Assembly (NCBI RefSeq): GCF_024158145.1
Contig: NZ_JAMYXM010000005.1
Span: forward strand, 62,001-126,000
DNA: 64,000 bases
Direction of reading: 5' to 3'
Source of the DNA: Notoacmeibacter sp. MSK16QG-6
GTDB lineage: Bacteria > Pseudomonadota > Alphaproteobacteria > Rhizobiales > Rhizobiaceae
Made by a program: the position numbers and the translations under genes. The stretch's first letter is position 1. Every line of letters starts with the position of its first letter. Under the pieces are notes generated by a model. That model saw only the letters and a program-made list of their open reading frames with translations. It did no database searches and was not told where the DNA came from. Positions 17,332 through 25,040 of the stretch are shown one piece after another.

Positions 17332-18031
17332 ATTTGAGGCCTTTTTCGGCAAGCCGCTCGCGCATGCCGTATATGTCGAGGCCAAGCTCGCCGGAGGCGA
17401 GGCGCTGGCGCTTGGCCTCCTCATTGGCCACCCGTTCTTCGGCTTTGGTCAGAACGGCGGCCGCCCGGTTACGCTTGACGACGCATACCCCATCATCGTC
17501 GGCGACAATCACGTCGCCCGGTTCGATAAGGGCTCCGGCGCAAACGACGGGAACGTTTACCGAGCCGAGCGTTTCCTTGACGGTTCCCTGCGCACAAACG
17601 GCTTTCGACCAGACGGGAAAACCCATTTCCTGAAGGTCCTTCGTATCGCGGACCCCGCCGTCGATAATCAAACCCCTGCAGCCGCGCGCCATCGCTGAGG
17701 TCGCAAGCAAATCGCCGAAATAGCCATCATCGCAGGGGCTGGTCGGCGAGAGCACGAGCACATCGCCTTCCTGGAGCTGTTCTATCGCGACATGGAGCAT
17801 CCAATTGTCGCCCGGCGGTGAGGAGATGGTGACGGCGGAACCGGCAATCAGCGCGCCGGCATAGATCGGACGCATGTGGCTGGAGAGTAAGCCGATACGG
17901 CCTTGGGCCTCGTGAACCGTGGCAACGCCGGCCTTGCCGAGACCGTCGATAATCGCGGATTCGGCGCGCTCGATGTTCTGGACGACATAGCCGGGGGTGT
18001 TCGGAGCCAGGCTCCGTGGATCGAAAGGCAT
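17324..18031 (-). CDS. galC: 4-Carboxy-4-hydroxy-2-oxoadipate aldolase (RraA family)
   Basis: This 235-residue RraA-fold aldolase splits 4-carboxy-4-hydroxy-2-oxoadipate into pyruvate and oxaloacetate, the final step of gallate and protocatechuate 4,5-cleavage. The Mg/substrate motif is IDGGVRDT with the conserved Arg-Asp pair, and [11 protein letters not shown] matches the pyruvate-binding region. The chosen start [10 protein letters not shown] follows the dioxygenase stop by four bases. RraA proteins also include RNase E regulators, but those are about 160 residues and lack this operon context. Confidence 0.87.
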   Translation of the reverse strand: MPFDPRSLAPNTPGYVVQNIERAESAIIDGLGKAGVATVHEAQGRIGLLSSHMRPIYAGALIAGSAVTISSPPGDNWMLHVAIEQLQEGDVLVLSPTSPCDDGYFGDLLATSAMARGCRGLIIDGGVRDTKDLQEMGFPVWSKAVCAQGTVKETLGSVNVPVVCAGALIEPGDVIVADDDGVCVVKRNRAAAVLTKAEERVANEEAKRQRLASGELGLDIYGMRERLAEKGLKYV

Positions 18032-18035
18032 CGAA

Positions 18036-19004
18036 TTATTCCTCGCCTTTGACAGGTGGCGTGCCATGGGTGTGGAAGCTTTCGATCGTTTTCAGCCCCC
18101 AGGCCTGCCCCTTTTTCCGCTCAGCTTCCGTCCAGACGATGGGCTGCCAGTCGGGCGCAAGGATAAGCCGCGCGCCGGCATTGGCGATCTCGACGCGATT
18201 GCCTGCCGGCTCCCAAACGTAAAGAAAAAAGGTGCCCTGGATCGCATGCTTGTGCGGGCCGGTCTCGATGTGGACGCCGTTCTGCAGGAAGATGTCGGCC
18301 GCGCGAAGGATATCCTCGCGCTGGTCGGCGGCGTAGGTCACATGGTGCAGCCGCGCCCTGCCCTTTCCATGTTCTTCTGTACAGGCCAGATCGTAGGTCT
18401 TGTTGTTGACGGTGAACCAGTACCCGCCGATCCGACTATTGTCGAGCTGGATCATTTCCGTCACGCGCGCGCCGAGACATGTCTCCATGAAGCGCCGAAA
18501 CTCGCTGACGTCCTCGGCAAGGAGGTTGAGATGGTCGAGCCGGCGCGGCGGCGCGCCGGTATAGGCCGATGCGGTGTTCTTGAGCACGGCCTTGTCCGCC
18601 GCTTCGTGCGGTTCGTACCAGACCGTGTCGTAATAGATCTCGAAGACATGGCCGAAGGGATCTTCAAAGCGGAAGGCGCGGCCATGGCTATCATCGCCAT
18701 CGATCCAGCCATGCACTTTGAAGTCGGATGCCTCGATGGCCGCCACACGGCGCTCCAGCGCCTCGGGGGAGCTGGCGCGATACGCCACATGGCCAATGCC
18801 GGTCGTCTCGGCGCGGGTGAGTTTCAGGCTGGCATATTCGTAGTCGTCCCAAGCCCGCAGATAGGCCGAGTTTTCATCCCGACCGGACAGCTTGAGTCCG
18901 TAGATGCGGGTGAAGAAGTCGAGGCTTTCTTCGAATTTGTCGGTCAGCATTTCGACATGGGCGAGATGGGCAATGTCGAAGCAGGGTTCTGCCAGCGCGT
19001 TCAT
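18036..19004 (-). CDS. Type I extradiol ring-cleavage dioxygenase (VOC family)
   Basis: This 322-residue protein has two vicinal-oxygen-chelate domains like catechol 2,3-dioxygenases. Counting from the upstream ATG at 19016, the iron ligands are His162 (RRLDHLNLL), His225 (second His of RLHHVTY) and Glu276 (NRVEIAN); subtract four for the preferred start. That start (19004) has GGAGG five bases before it. It lies between the hydratase and aldolase genes of a gallate-type pathway, where a type II LigB-fold enzyme would be expected. The substrate must give 4-oxalomesaconate or a precursor, so a trihydroxybenzoate or protocatechuate-like acid is inferred. Confidence 0.82.
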   Translation of the reverse strand: MNALAEPCFDIAHLAHVEMLTDKFEESLDFFTRIYGLKLSGRDENSAYLRAWDDYEYASLKLTRAETTGIGHVAYRASSPEALERRVAAIEASDFKVHGWIDGDDSHGRAFRFEDPFGHVFEIYYDTVWYEPHEAADKAVLKNTASAYTGAPPRRLDHLNLLAEDVSEFRRFMETCLGARVTEMIQLDNSRIGGYWFTVNNKTYDLACTEEHGKGRARLHHVTYAADQREDILRAADIFLQNGVHIETGPHKHAIQGTFFLYVWEPAGNRVEIANAGARLILAPDWQPIVWTEAERKKGQAWGLKTIESFHTHGTPPVKGEE

Positions 19005-19043
19005 TAGATCCTCCATCCTTTCCGTTTTAATGGAGCGTGCGGC

Positions 19044-19778
19044 CTAGAGTTCATCGACCGTTCGCGGAAAGATCGACTGGAACCCTTCGGCATACCGGCA
19101 GTCGCGTCCGCCGGACTGACCACCCGAATTGCGCTTGAAATGGTTGGCGCGCTGCTGGGCGACCCGGGTGTAGTACTCCCAGAGGTGCTCCTGTCCCCGC
19201 ATGCACTCAATCGCCGCGCGTTTCTTTTCCCATACCGGGGTGATGTCGAGAAACGTATCGGGCTTCCAGCCCATCTGCTCGGTCTGGTGTGGCTCGAACA
19301 GATACATCTGCGGCGCGCCGAGCACCTTCTCGCCGGGATTGTGACCCCATGCCTGCGCGATCATGCGGCATTCGAGCGCTGCCTGTGTCGTGTTCATGTG
19401 ATCGGTGTTGTAGGGATCGTATTGCGAGTGGGTCAGCATGAAGGTCGGCTGGACCTTTCTGATCACGTCAACAATCTTCATCTTGTTGTCGCGGGAGAAA
19501 TCGAGCGGGTAATCGCCGAGATCCAGACAGACGAGATCGGCGACGCCGAGCGCTTGGGCGGCGTCCTCTGCTTCGCGCCGACGCACATCCTTCACGGTCT
19601 GAAGCGTCATCCCTTCCTGCTTCCAGAGCTTGGCGCTCTCACCGCGCTCGCCAAAGGACAGGCATAGAACGGTGATGCCGATGCCCTTATCGGCGTGGAG
19701 GGCGATGGCGCCTCCGCAGCGCCAGACGAAATCCGCCGCATGGGCTGAAATGACCAGAGCAGTCTTGCCGGTGGGCAT
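19044..19778 (-). CDS. galB: PIG-L-family 4-oxalomesaconate hydratase-like protein
   Basis: This 244-residue PIG-L (LmbE) fold protein resembles GalB, the zinc-dependent 4-oxalomesaconate hydratase of Pseudomonas gallate catabolism. Zinc ligands are His and Asp of the N-terminal SAHAADF and the later His in YNTDHMNT. Canonical deacetylases have HPDD here; the base Asp is replaced by Ala, which fits a non-deacetylase role. The start at 19778 is preceded by AAGGAGA. It is the first gene of the operon galB-dioxygenase-galC-galD and is divergent from the DUF1932 dehydrogenase across 161 AT-rich bases. Confidence 0.82.
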   Translation of the reverse strand: MPTGKTALVISAHAADFVWRCGGAIALHADKGIGITVLCLSFGERGESAKLWKQEGMTLQTVKDVRRREAEDAAQALGVADLVCLDLGDYPLDFSRDNKMKIVDVIRKVQPTFMLTHSQYDPYNTDHMNTTQAALECRMIAQAWGHNPGEKVLGAPQMYLFEPHQTEQMGWKPDTFLDITPVWEKKRAAIECMRGQEHLWEYYTRVAQQRANHFKRNSGGQSGGRDCRYAEGFQSIFPRTVDEL

Positions 19779-19939
19779 GGCGGTCTCCTTATCGATGGGG
19801 TGCAGACATTTCATGGAGAGGCACACCGCGACAATTTTAAACCGCGGTTCGTACTATAAGATTGAGCTATAATAACTGCTCATAGCTGGGTGTTTCGTGC
19901 GACAGTCGCGCAAGGCAGGCGAAAGCAGGAGACCGCGTC

Positions 19940-20806
19940 ATGGAGAGTCGAATCGCGATTATCGGCTTCGGCGAAGCCGGTCAAACGATCAGTGACGGCT
20001 GGCCAGTCGAACGCGGTACCATCAAGGCATATGACATCAAAACCGACGCTGACGAAACGCGTGGCGCCATCAAGGCACGCTATCGGGATGCCGGCGTCGC
20101 GGGGTGCTCTACGCGGGCTGAAGCGCTGTCGAGCGCGAGCGCGGTGTTCTGTCTCGTCACTGCCGATCAGGCTGTTACTGCTGCGCAGGAAGCGGCGCCG
20201 CATCTGGCCGCCGGTGCGATCTGGTTCGATGGCAATAGCTGCAGTCCGACGGCGAAACAGGAGGCGGCGACAGCAATCGAGGCGAGTGGCGGCCGCTATG
20301 TCGACATGGCGATCATGGCGCCGGTCCATCCGAAGGGGCACCGCGTCCCGATCCTTCTTTCGGGCCCGCATGCCAGAGACGGGCTCGCCGTACTGAAGGC
20401 GCTCGATATGAACGCTTCCATCGCAGGAACCGAGGTCGGCCAGGCTTCGGCCATAAAGATGCTCCGTTCTGTGATGATCAAGGGTTTCGAGGCGTTGACC
20501 GCCGAGTGCATCCTTGCCGCGCGCCGCGCGGGCGTCGAAACCCAGGTTCTGGATTCTCTGCAGGCCTCCGATCCTGGCTTCGACTGGCGCAGTCGCTCCA
20601 ATTACAATCTCGAGCGGATGATGGCGCACGGTACAAGGCGGGCGGCAGAAATGGATGAGGTTGAAAAGACCGTGGCCGCACTCGGACTGCCACCGCGCAT
20701 GAGCGGCGCAATCGCCGCCTGGCAGCGGCAGATCGGCGGCCTTGGTCTCGCCGTTGAGGACGACGATCTGGTGCGGCGCTCCGATGCCCTTCTGAAACGG
20801 CTATGA
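19940..20806 (+). CDS. 6-Phosphogluconate dehydrogenase-like NAD(P) oxidoreductase (DUF1932)
   Basis: This 288-residue beta-hydroxyacid-dehydrogenase-like protein starts with the Rossmann motif IAIIGFGEAGQT and ends in the DUF1932 helical domain. The conserved lysine region SAIKMLRSVMIKGFEA is present. Members are uncharacterised oxidoreductases often found with aromatic-acid genes. It is the first gene of a plus-strand set divergent from the galBCD-like operon, and its stop overlaps the tandem-HTH LysR start as ATGA. A role in oxidising or reducing a ring-cleavage product is possible but unproven. Confidence 0.78.
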   Translation: MESRIAIIGFGEAGQTISDGWPVERGTIKAYDIKTDADETRGAIKARYRDAGVAGCSTRAEALSSASAVFCLVTADQAVTAAQEAAPHLAAGAIWFDGNSCSPTAKQEAATAIEASGGRYVDMAIMAPVHPKGHRVPILLSGPHARDGLAVLKALDMNASIAGTEVGQASAIKMLRSVMIKGFEALTAECILAARRAGVETQVLDSLQASDPGFDWRSRSNYNLERMMAHGTRRAAEMDEVEKTVAALGLPPRMSGAIAAWQRQIGGLGLAVEDDDLVRRSDALLKRL

Positions 20807-21978
20807 TCACGCGCAATCTGCGTCACCTCCGGTTGTTTCTGGCGGTCGCCGGTACCGGCAAGCTGACGCTCGCCTCCAAGGTCGCGCATGTTTCGCAGCC
20901 GGCGGTGACCCAGGCGATCAGCAAGCTCGAACGCGAATGCGGCGGTGCGCTTTTCGACCGCACACGGCAGGGCTTTTTCGTCACACCGCGGGGCGAGGCA
21001 CTGGTCGGTCGGCTGCGACGGGCCTTCGACTTTCTCGACCCCGCGCTCGCCGACGTATCGCCCCGGCTCAAACTGACGGCGACGATGGCGCAGTTGCAGG
21101 CGCTTAATGCGGTCGTCGAAACCGAAAACGTGACACTGGCGGCGCGTCGGCTTCGGCTGGCCCAACCCACTGTTCACCGCGCGATCACCCTTCTGGAACG
21201 CGAGGCCGGACGCAAACTGTTCGAGCGCATGTCTTTCGGAATGCTGCCGTCACGCCAGACGGCCGCACTTTCGCGCGCCATTGTTCTCGCGTTTCACGAA
21301 TTCGACCAGGCGGAAGCCGATCTGGCGGAATTCGAGGGCATGGAGGTCGGGCGCATCGTGGTCGGTGCGCTGCCGCTCGCCCGGTCAGCGCTGCTGCCAC
21401 AGTCGCTGGTGGCTTTCCGATCCACACGACCTCGGCAGAACGTCCTGGTTGTCGATGGTCTATACGGCGAACTTCTCACCGGCCTTCGACGCGGAGATAT
21501 TGACGTCATCGTCGGTGCTCTGCGCCAACCCGCGCCCATCGGCGACATTGTTCAGGAGCCGCTGTTCGACGACCATCTGGCGATCATTGCCGGCAAGCAT
21601 CATCCGCTGGTCGGAAAGACTGGCCTATCGCGCGAAACATTGGCCGCCTACCCCTGGGTCGTGCCGCGCAAGGGGACGCCGGCGCGCGGGCAGTTCGACG
21701 AGTTCTTCGATGGCATGAACCTGCCGCATGGTATCATCGAGGCTGGTTCGATCCTCCTGATGCGCGAGATCATCGGAGCCAGCGACCATCTGGGATGTAT
21801 CTCCGGACAGCAGGCCGTGGCCGAGATCTCGCGCGATCTGATCGTCGAGATCGATGTCGGCGAAAGCTGGCCCGGCCGTCCTATTGGCCTGACTTATCGA
21901 AAGAACTGGGTGCCGACAAAAGCGCAATCGATCCTTCTGGACCTGATCCGGGAGCAGGCGAACACTCAGTCGCTATAG
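20803..21978 (+). CDS. LysR-type regulator with two N-terminal HTH domains
   Basis: This 391-residue protein is about 90 residues longer than normal LysR proteins because it has two LysR-type winged helices in tandem. The first covers about residues 5-65 (VAHVSQPAVTQAISKLERE) and the second about 93-152 (LRLAQPTVHRAITLLEREAG), followed by one effector domain from about 175. It is translationally coupled to the DUF1932 dehydrogenase and followed 112 bases later by the TRAP genes. It is the obvious candidate regulator of the divergent galBCD-like operon and of the transporter. Confidence 0.88.
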   Translation: MITRNLRHLRLFLAVAGTGKLTLASKVAHVSQPAVTQAISKLERECGGALFDRTRQGFFVTPRGEALVGRLRRAFDFLDPALADVSPRLKLTATMAQLQALNAVVETENVTLAARRLRLAQPTVHRAITLLEREAGRKLFERMSFGMLPSRQTAALSRAIVLAFHEFDQAEADLAEFEGMEVGRIVVGALPLARSALLPQSLVAFRSTRPRQNVLVVDGLYGELLTGLRRGDIDVIVGALRQPAPIGDIVQEPLFDDHLAIIAGKHHPLVGKTGLSRETLAAYPWVVPRKGTPARGQFDEFFDGMNLPHGIIEAGSILLMREIIGASDHLGCISGQQAVAEISRDLIVEIDVGESWPGRPIGLTYRKNWVPTKAQSILLDLIREQANTQSL

Positions 21979-22090
21979 CGTCAATTTATATCGCTTCCTG
22001 AGTTTGAATTGGGCATCGCCGGAGATCACCAGCTATCAAGCGGTCATACAGCGAGGATGCATGGCGTCCGGACGCCGCAAAGGAGGAAAC

Positions 22091-22591
22091 ATGACCAGCG
22101 GACTGGCGCGCTTGTCCCGACGCCTCGATCAGGCAACCATCCTGCTGACGGTCATCGGCGGGATCTGCCTTCTTGGCCTTGTCGTGGTTGTCACCGCAGG
22201 CGTCGTCTCGCGCTATGTCTTCAACGAGCCGCTGCTCGGCATCAACGAGATCGTCCAGCTGACCGCGGTCGCTTTGGTCATGTCGGCTCTGCCCTACTGC
22301 AGTGCGCGCGGCGAGCATGTGGCGGTAGACGTGTTCGATCCCATGTTGGGGCCGTGGGGCCGGATGTTCGGCGACATCCTTTCACGCGCCATCGCCATCG
22401 TGATCCTCGCCATTCTGACCCATCGCGCGGTGTTGAAAGCGCTGGACGCGCTGCAATGGGGCGATGCAACGAATATGCTGCGCATGCCGCTCTGGCCGTA
22501 TTACGCCATTCTTTCGGTCGGCACGGCACTCTGCGTTCTCGTCTTCACGATCCAGCTTCTGGTCATCGTCGCGCAAGGTCCGCAGCGATGA
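22091..22591 (+). CDS. dctQ: TRAP transporter small permease (DctQ)
   Basis: This 166-residue protein has four hydrophobic segments and the DctQ pattern VVSRYVFNEPLLGINEIVQL. DctQ pairs with DctM to form the sodium-coupled membrane part of a TRAP importer for carboxylic acids. The ATG is preceded by AGGAGG with four spacing bases. Its last codon overlaps the DctM start (ATGA at 22588-22591). An in-frame upstream ATG at 22004 adds non-hydrophobic residues and is not used. Confidence 0.9.
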   Translation: MTSGLARLSRRLDQATILLTVIGGICLLGLVVVVTAGVVSRYVFNEPLLGINEIVQLTAVALVMSALPYCSARGEHVAVDVFDPMLGPWGRMFGDILSRAIAIVILAILTHRAVLKALDALQWGDATNMLRMPLWPYYAILSVGTALCVLVFTIQLLVIVAQGPQR

Positions 22592-23890
22592 CGCCGATCA
22601 CGGCCGGCATTGTCGGGATCGTCTGCCTTTTCGTTCTGCTGATCCTGCGCACACCCGTTGCCTTCGCCATGCTGGCGACCGGCTTTTTCGGCTATTGGGC
22701 GCTGGAGGGTCTGCGAAGCGCCGGCGGCGTGCTTCTGACCGAAAGCTATTCGGCTGTCGCCAGCTACAATCTCATCATCGTGCCGATGTTCGTTCTGCTC
22801 GGCAATATTTCCGCGGTCGCCGGTTTCAGTCGTGGTCTCTACGACGCCGCATTCGCCTGGGTCGGGCGCTTCAAGGGCGGTCTCGCTTCGGCATCCGTTC
22901 TGGGATGTGCGGTCTTCGCCGCCGTCTCCGGCTCGTCGGTCGCCACAGCGGTAACGCTAGGCCGCGTCGCCTTGCCGGAAATGCGCCGTCTCGGCTACGC
23001 GCCGAGCCTTTCGACAGGGGCTATCGCCGCTGGCGGCACGCTCGGCTTCCTCATTCCACCCTCGACGGGTTTCGTGCTCTACGCCATCCTCACCGAGGAA
23101 TCGATCGGCCGGCTGTTCATCGCCGGTATTTTGCCGGGCCTTCTGCTGACCGCACTCTTCATGATCGCCATATGGACCGTCGCGACGCTCGATCCGAAGG
23201 CCGGTCCACGCGGCGAGCCTGTTCCGATCCGCCAGCGTTTTCGTGTTCTCGGCCAGGCGGGGCCGCTATTGGCCATCATCTTCATCTCGATTGGCGGCAT
23301 TTACGCCGGCGTGTTCACGCCGGTCGAAGCGTCCGGCATAGGCGCCGCTTTGGTGATCCTGCTCGCGGTAGCGCGCCGGCGGCTGACATGGGCAGGCTTT
23401 AGAGGCGGTGCTGAATACTCTCGGCACCTCGGCGATGCTTTACATGATCGTGATTGGCGCCAACGTCCTTAACCCATTCTTCGCGATCACCCGCATTCCT
23501 GAAGCGTTGGGAGACGGTCTCGGCGCGCTTGGGCTCGGAGCATACGGCACGCTCTCCGTCATACTCCTCGCCTATGTCGTCCTCGGCATGTTCATGGACG
23601 GGCTGTCGATGCTGGTCGTCACCATCCCGATCGTCTTTCCGGTGATCCTCTCTCTCGGTTTCGACCCCATCTGGTTCGGAGTCGTCGCCGTTATCGTCAT
23701 CGAAATGGGGACGATCACGCCGCCGGTCGGCCTGAACGTATTCGTCGTACGAGGCGTCGCAGGCGATGTTCCCCTCACGACCGTTTTTCGCGGCGTCATG
23801 CCGTTCCTCATCGCGATGATCGTCGGCCTGCTGCTGATCATCGCCATACCGGGGATCGCTCTCGTTCTGCCGAATTCGATGTTCGGCTGA
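22588..23890 (+). pseudogene. dctM: TRAP transporter large permease (DctM), frameshifted
   Basis: A DctM large permease with the usual 11-13 membrane segments is split between two frames. The first frame reads well from the ATG at 22588 to WAGF at about 23400, then would run on as non-homologous residues to a stop at 23472. The DctM sequence resumes one frame over as EAVLNTLGTSAMLY from about 23402 and continues to 23890, giving about 433 residues in total, the family length. One extra base or two missing bases in 23398-23405 would explain it. Whether this is a sequencing error or a true lesion cannot be told here; if real, the transporter is inactive. Confidence 0.85.
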
Positions 23891-23955
23891 AGAAGCGTTC
23901 TCCGATCCATGGGCACGTTGTCCCGAAAGATTGAAATCAACCGGAGGTAAAACAC

Positions 23956-24942
23956 ATGTTCAAACAATCTTTGACAGCCGCCATTCTCGCGGTGCTGGCG
24001 GCAACCCCGCTCGCGTCGGCCGAAGAGCTGAAGCTCGCCGATTTTCAGCCGCCGAGCCACTTTGTCGTCGGTGCGGTCTATGAGCCGTTCAAGAAAGCGG
24101 TCGAGGACGCGACCGGCGGCGATGTGACCGTCACCTTCTATATGGGCGGAGAGCTTGGGCCGGGTCCGGCGGAACAATACAACAGAACGGTGGAAGGCGT
24201 GACCGACATCGCGTTCGGCTTGCCGGGTTACACTGCCGCGAATTTTCCGAAGACACTGCTCACGGAACTGCCGGGTGTGATCTCTCCCGATACCGGAACC
24301 GACAGGATCATCGCCAATGTCGACAAACTGTCCGACGAATACCGGCGGGTCGCTTTGCTGGGGCTTTGGAACAACGCGCCGAACCTGCTTCTGTCCGCCT
24401 CAAAACCGATCCGCGCCCTTGAGGATCTGAACGGCATGAAGATCCGCGTGCCCTCGCGCAATGCCGGTCTGGTGGTCGAAGCCTGGGGCGCCACTCCGGT
24501 TTCCATGCCGGCCCCGGAAATCTACAACGCTATGCAGACCGGCGTCATTGACGGCGCCATGATCGATGCGACGACGCTGAAAGCGTTCAAGCTGGCCGAA
24601 GTGACCAAATATGTGACGCAGGGCATGAAGACGACGATTTCCGCCTTCTTCCTGATTATGAATCGCGACTCTCTTTCCGATCTGAGCGACGAACAACAGC
24701 AGGCCGTGATGGATGCCGGGCAGGAGGCCGCCCGCAACGGTCATGACGCCTGGGCGTCGGTCGCGGAGAAAACGCTCGCGGAATTTGGTGAAACGGATGG
24801 CAAGGAAGTCATCACCCTTTCCGACGAAGAGGCGAAGAAGTTCGACGATGCCTCGGCTCCGGTGGTCGAGCGGGTCGTCAAGGAAGCCGACGATGCCGGA
24901 TTGGAAGCCTCTGCCTTTGTCGAGGCGCTTCTCAGCGAATAA
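23956..24942 (+). CDS. dctP: TRAP transporter substrate-binding protein (DctP)
   Basis: This 328-residue periplasmic binding protein has a signal peptide of about 22 residues (cleavage near LASAEE). It shows the TRAP pattern: a GGELGPGPAEQYN segment, an Arg in LNGMKIRVPSRNA that usually binds the ligand carboxylate, and the AMQTGVIDGAM motif. It follows DctM by 65 bases with CGGAGG ahead of its start, and a strong terminator follows. The ligand is probably an aromatic or aliphatic carboxylate used by the neighbouring pathway. Confidence 0.92.
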   Translation: MFKQSLTAAILAVLAATPLASAEELKLADFQPPSHFVVGAVYEPFKKAVEDATGGDVTVTFYMGGELGPGPAEQYNRTVEGVTDIAFGLPGYTAANFPKTLLTELPGVISPDTGTDRIIANVDKLSDEYRRVALLGLWNNAPNLLLSASKPIRALEDLNGMKIRVPSRNAGLVVEAWGATPVSMPAPEIYNAMQTGVIDGAMIDATTLKAFKLAEVTKYVTQGMKTTISAFFLIMNRDSLSDLSDEQQQAVMDAGQEAARNGHDAWASVAEKTLAEFGETDGKEVITLSDEEAKKFDDASAPVVERVVKEADDAGLEASAFVEALLSE

Positions 24943-24967
24943 CCGTTTCATTTTACGGATGGAAGAA

Positions 24968-24995
24968 GACCCGGCCACGGAAAGGTGGCCGGGTC
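24968..24995. terminator. Strong terminator between dctP and flavin hydroxylase
   Basis: GACCCGGCCAC and GTGGCCGGGTC form a perfect 11-bp stem with a 6-base loop, followed by TTT on the plus strand and a T/C-rich tail on the minus strand. It lies between the convergent dctP (stop 24942) and the hydroxylase (stop 25041), so it probably ends both transcripts. Confidence 0.85.
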
Positions 24996-25040
24996 TTTGC
25001 TTTGAATCTCAACTCTGACGGGACCCGCCGGTCGCCGGTG

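Noticed and set aside
17997-19007. A 336-codon open frame on the plus strand
   Set aside because: It mirrors the extradiol dioxygenase, whose iron ligands and ribosome-binding site are clear.
23408-23890. A separate small membrane-protein gene starting at GTG 23408
   Set aside because: Its sequence is the C-terminal third of DctM and continues the preceding frame after a shift, so it is part of one broken gene.
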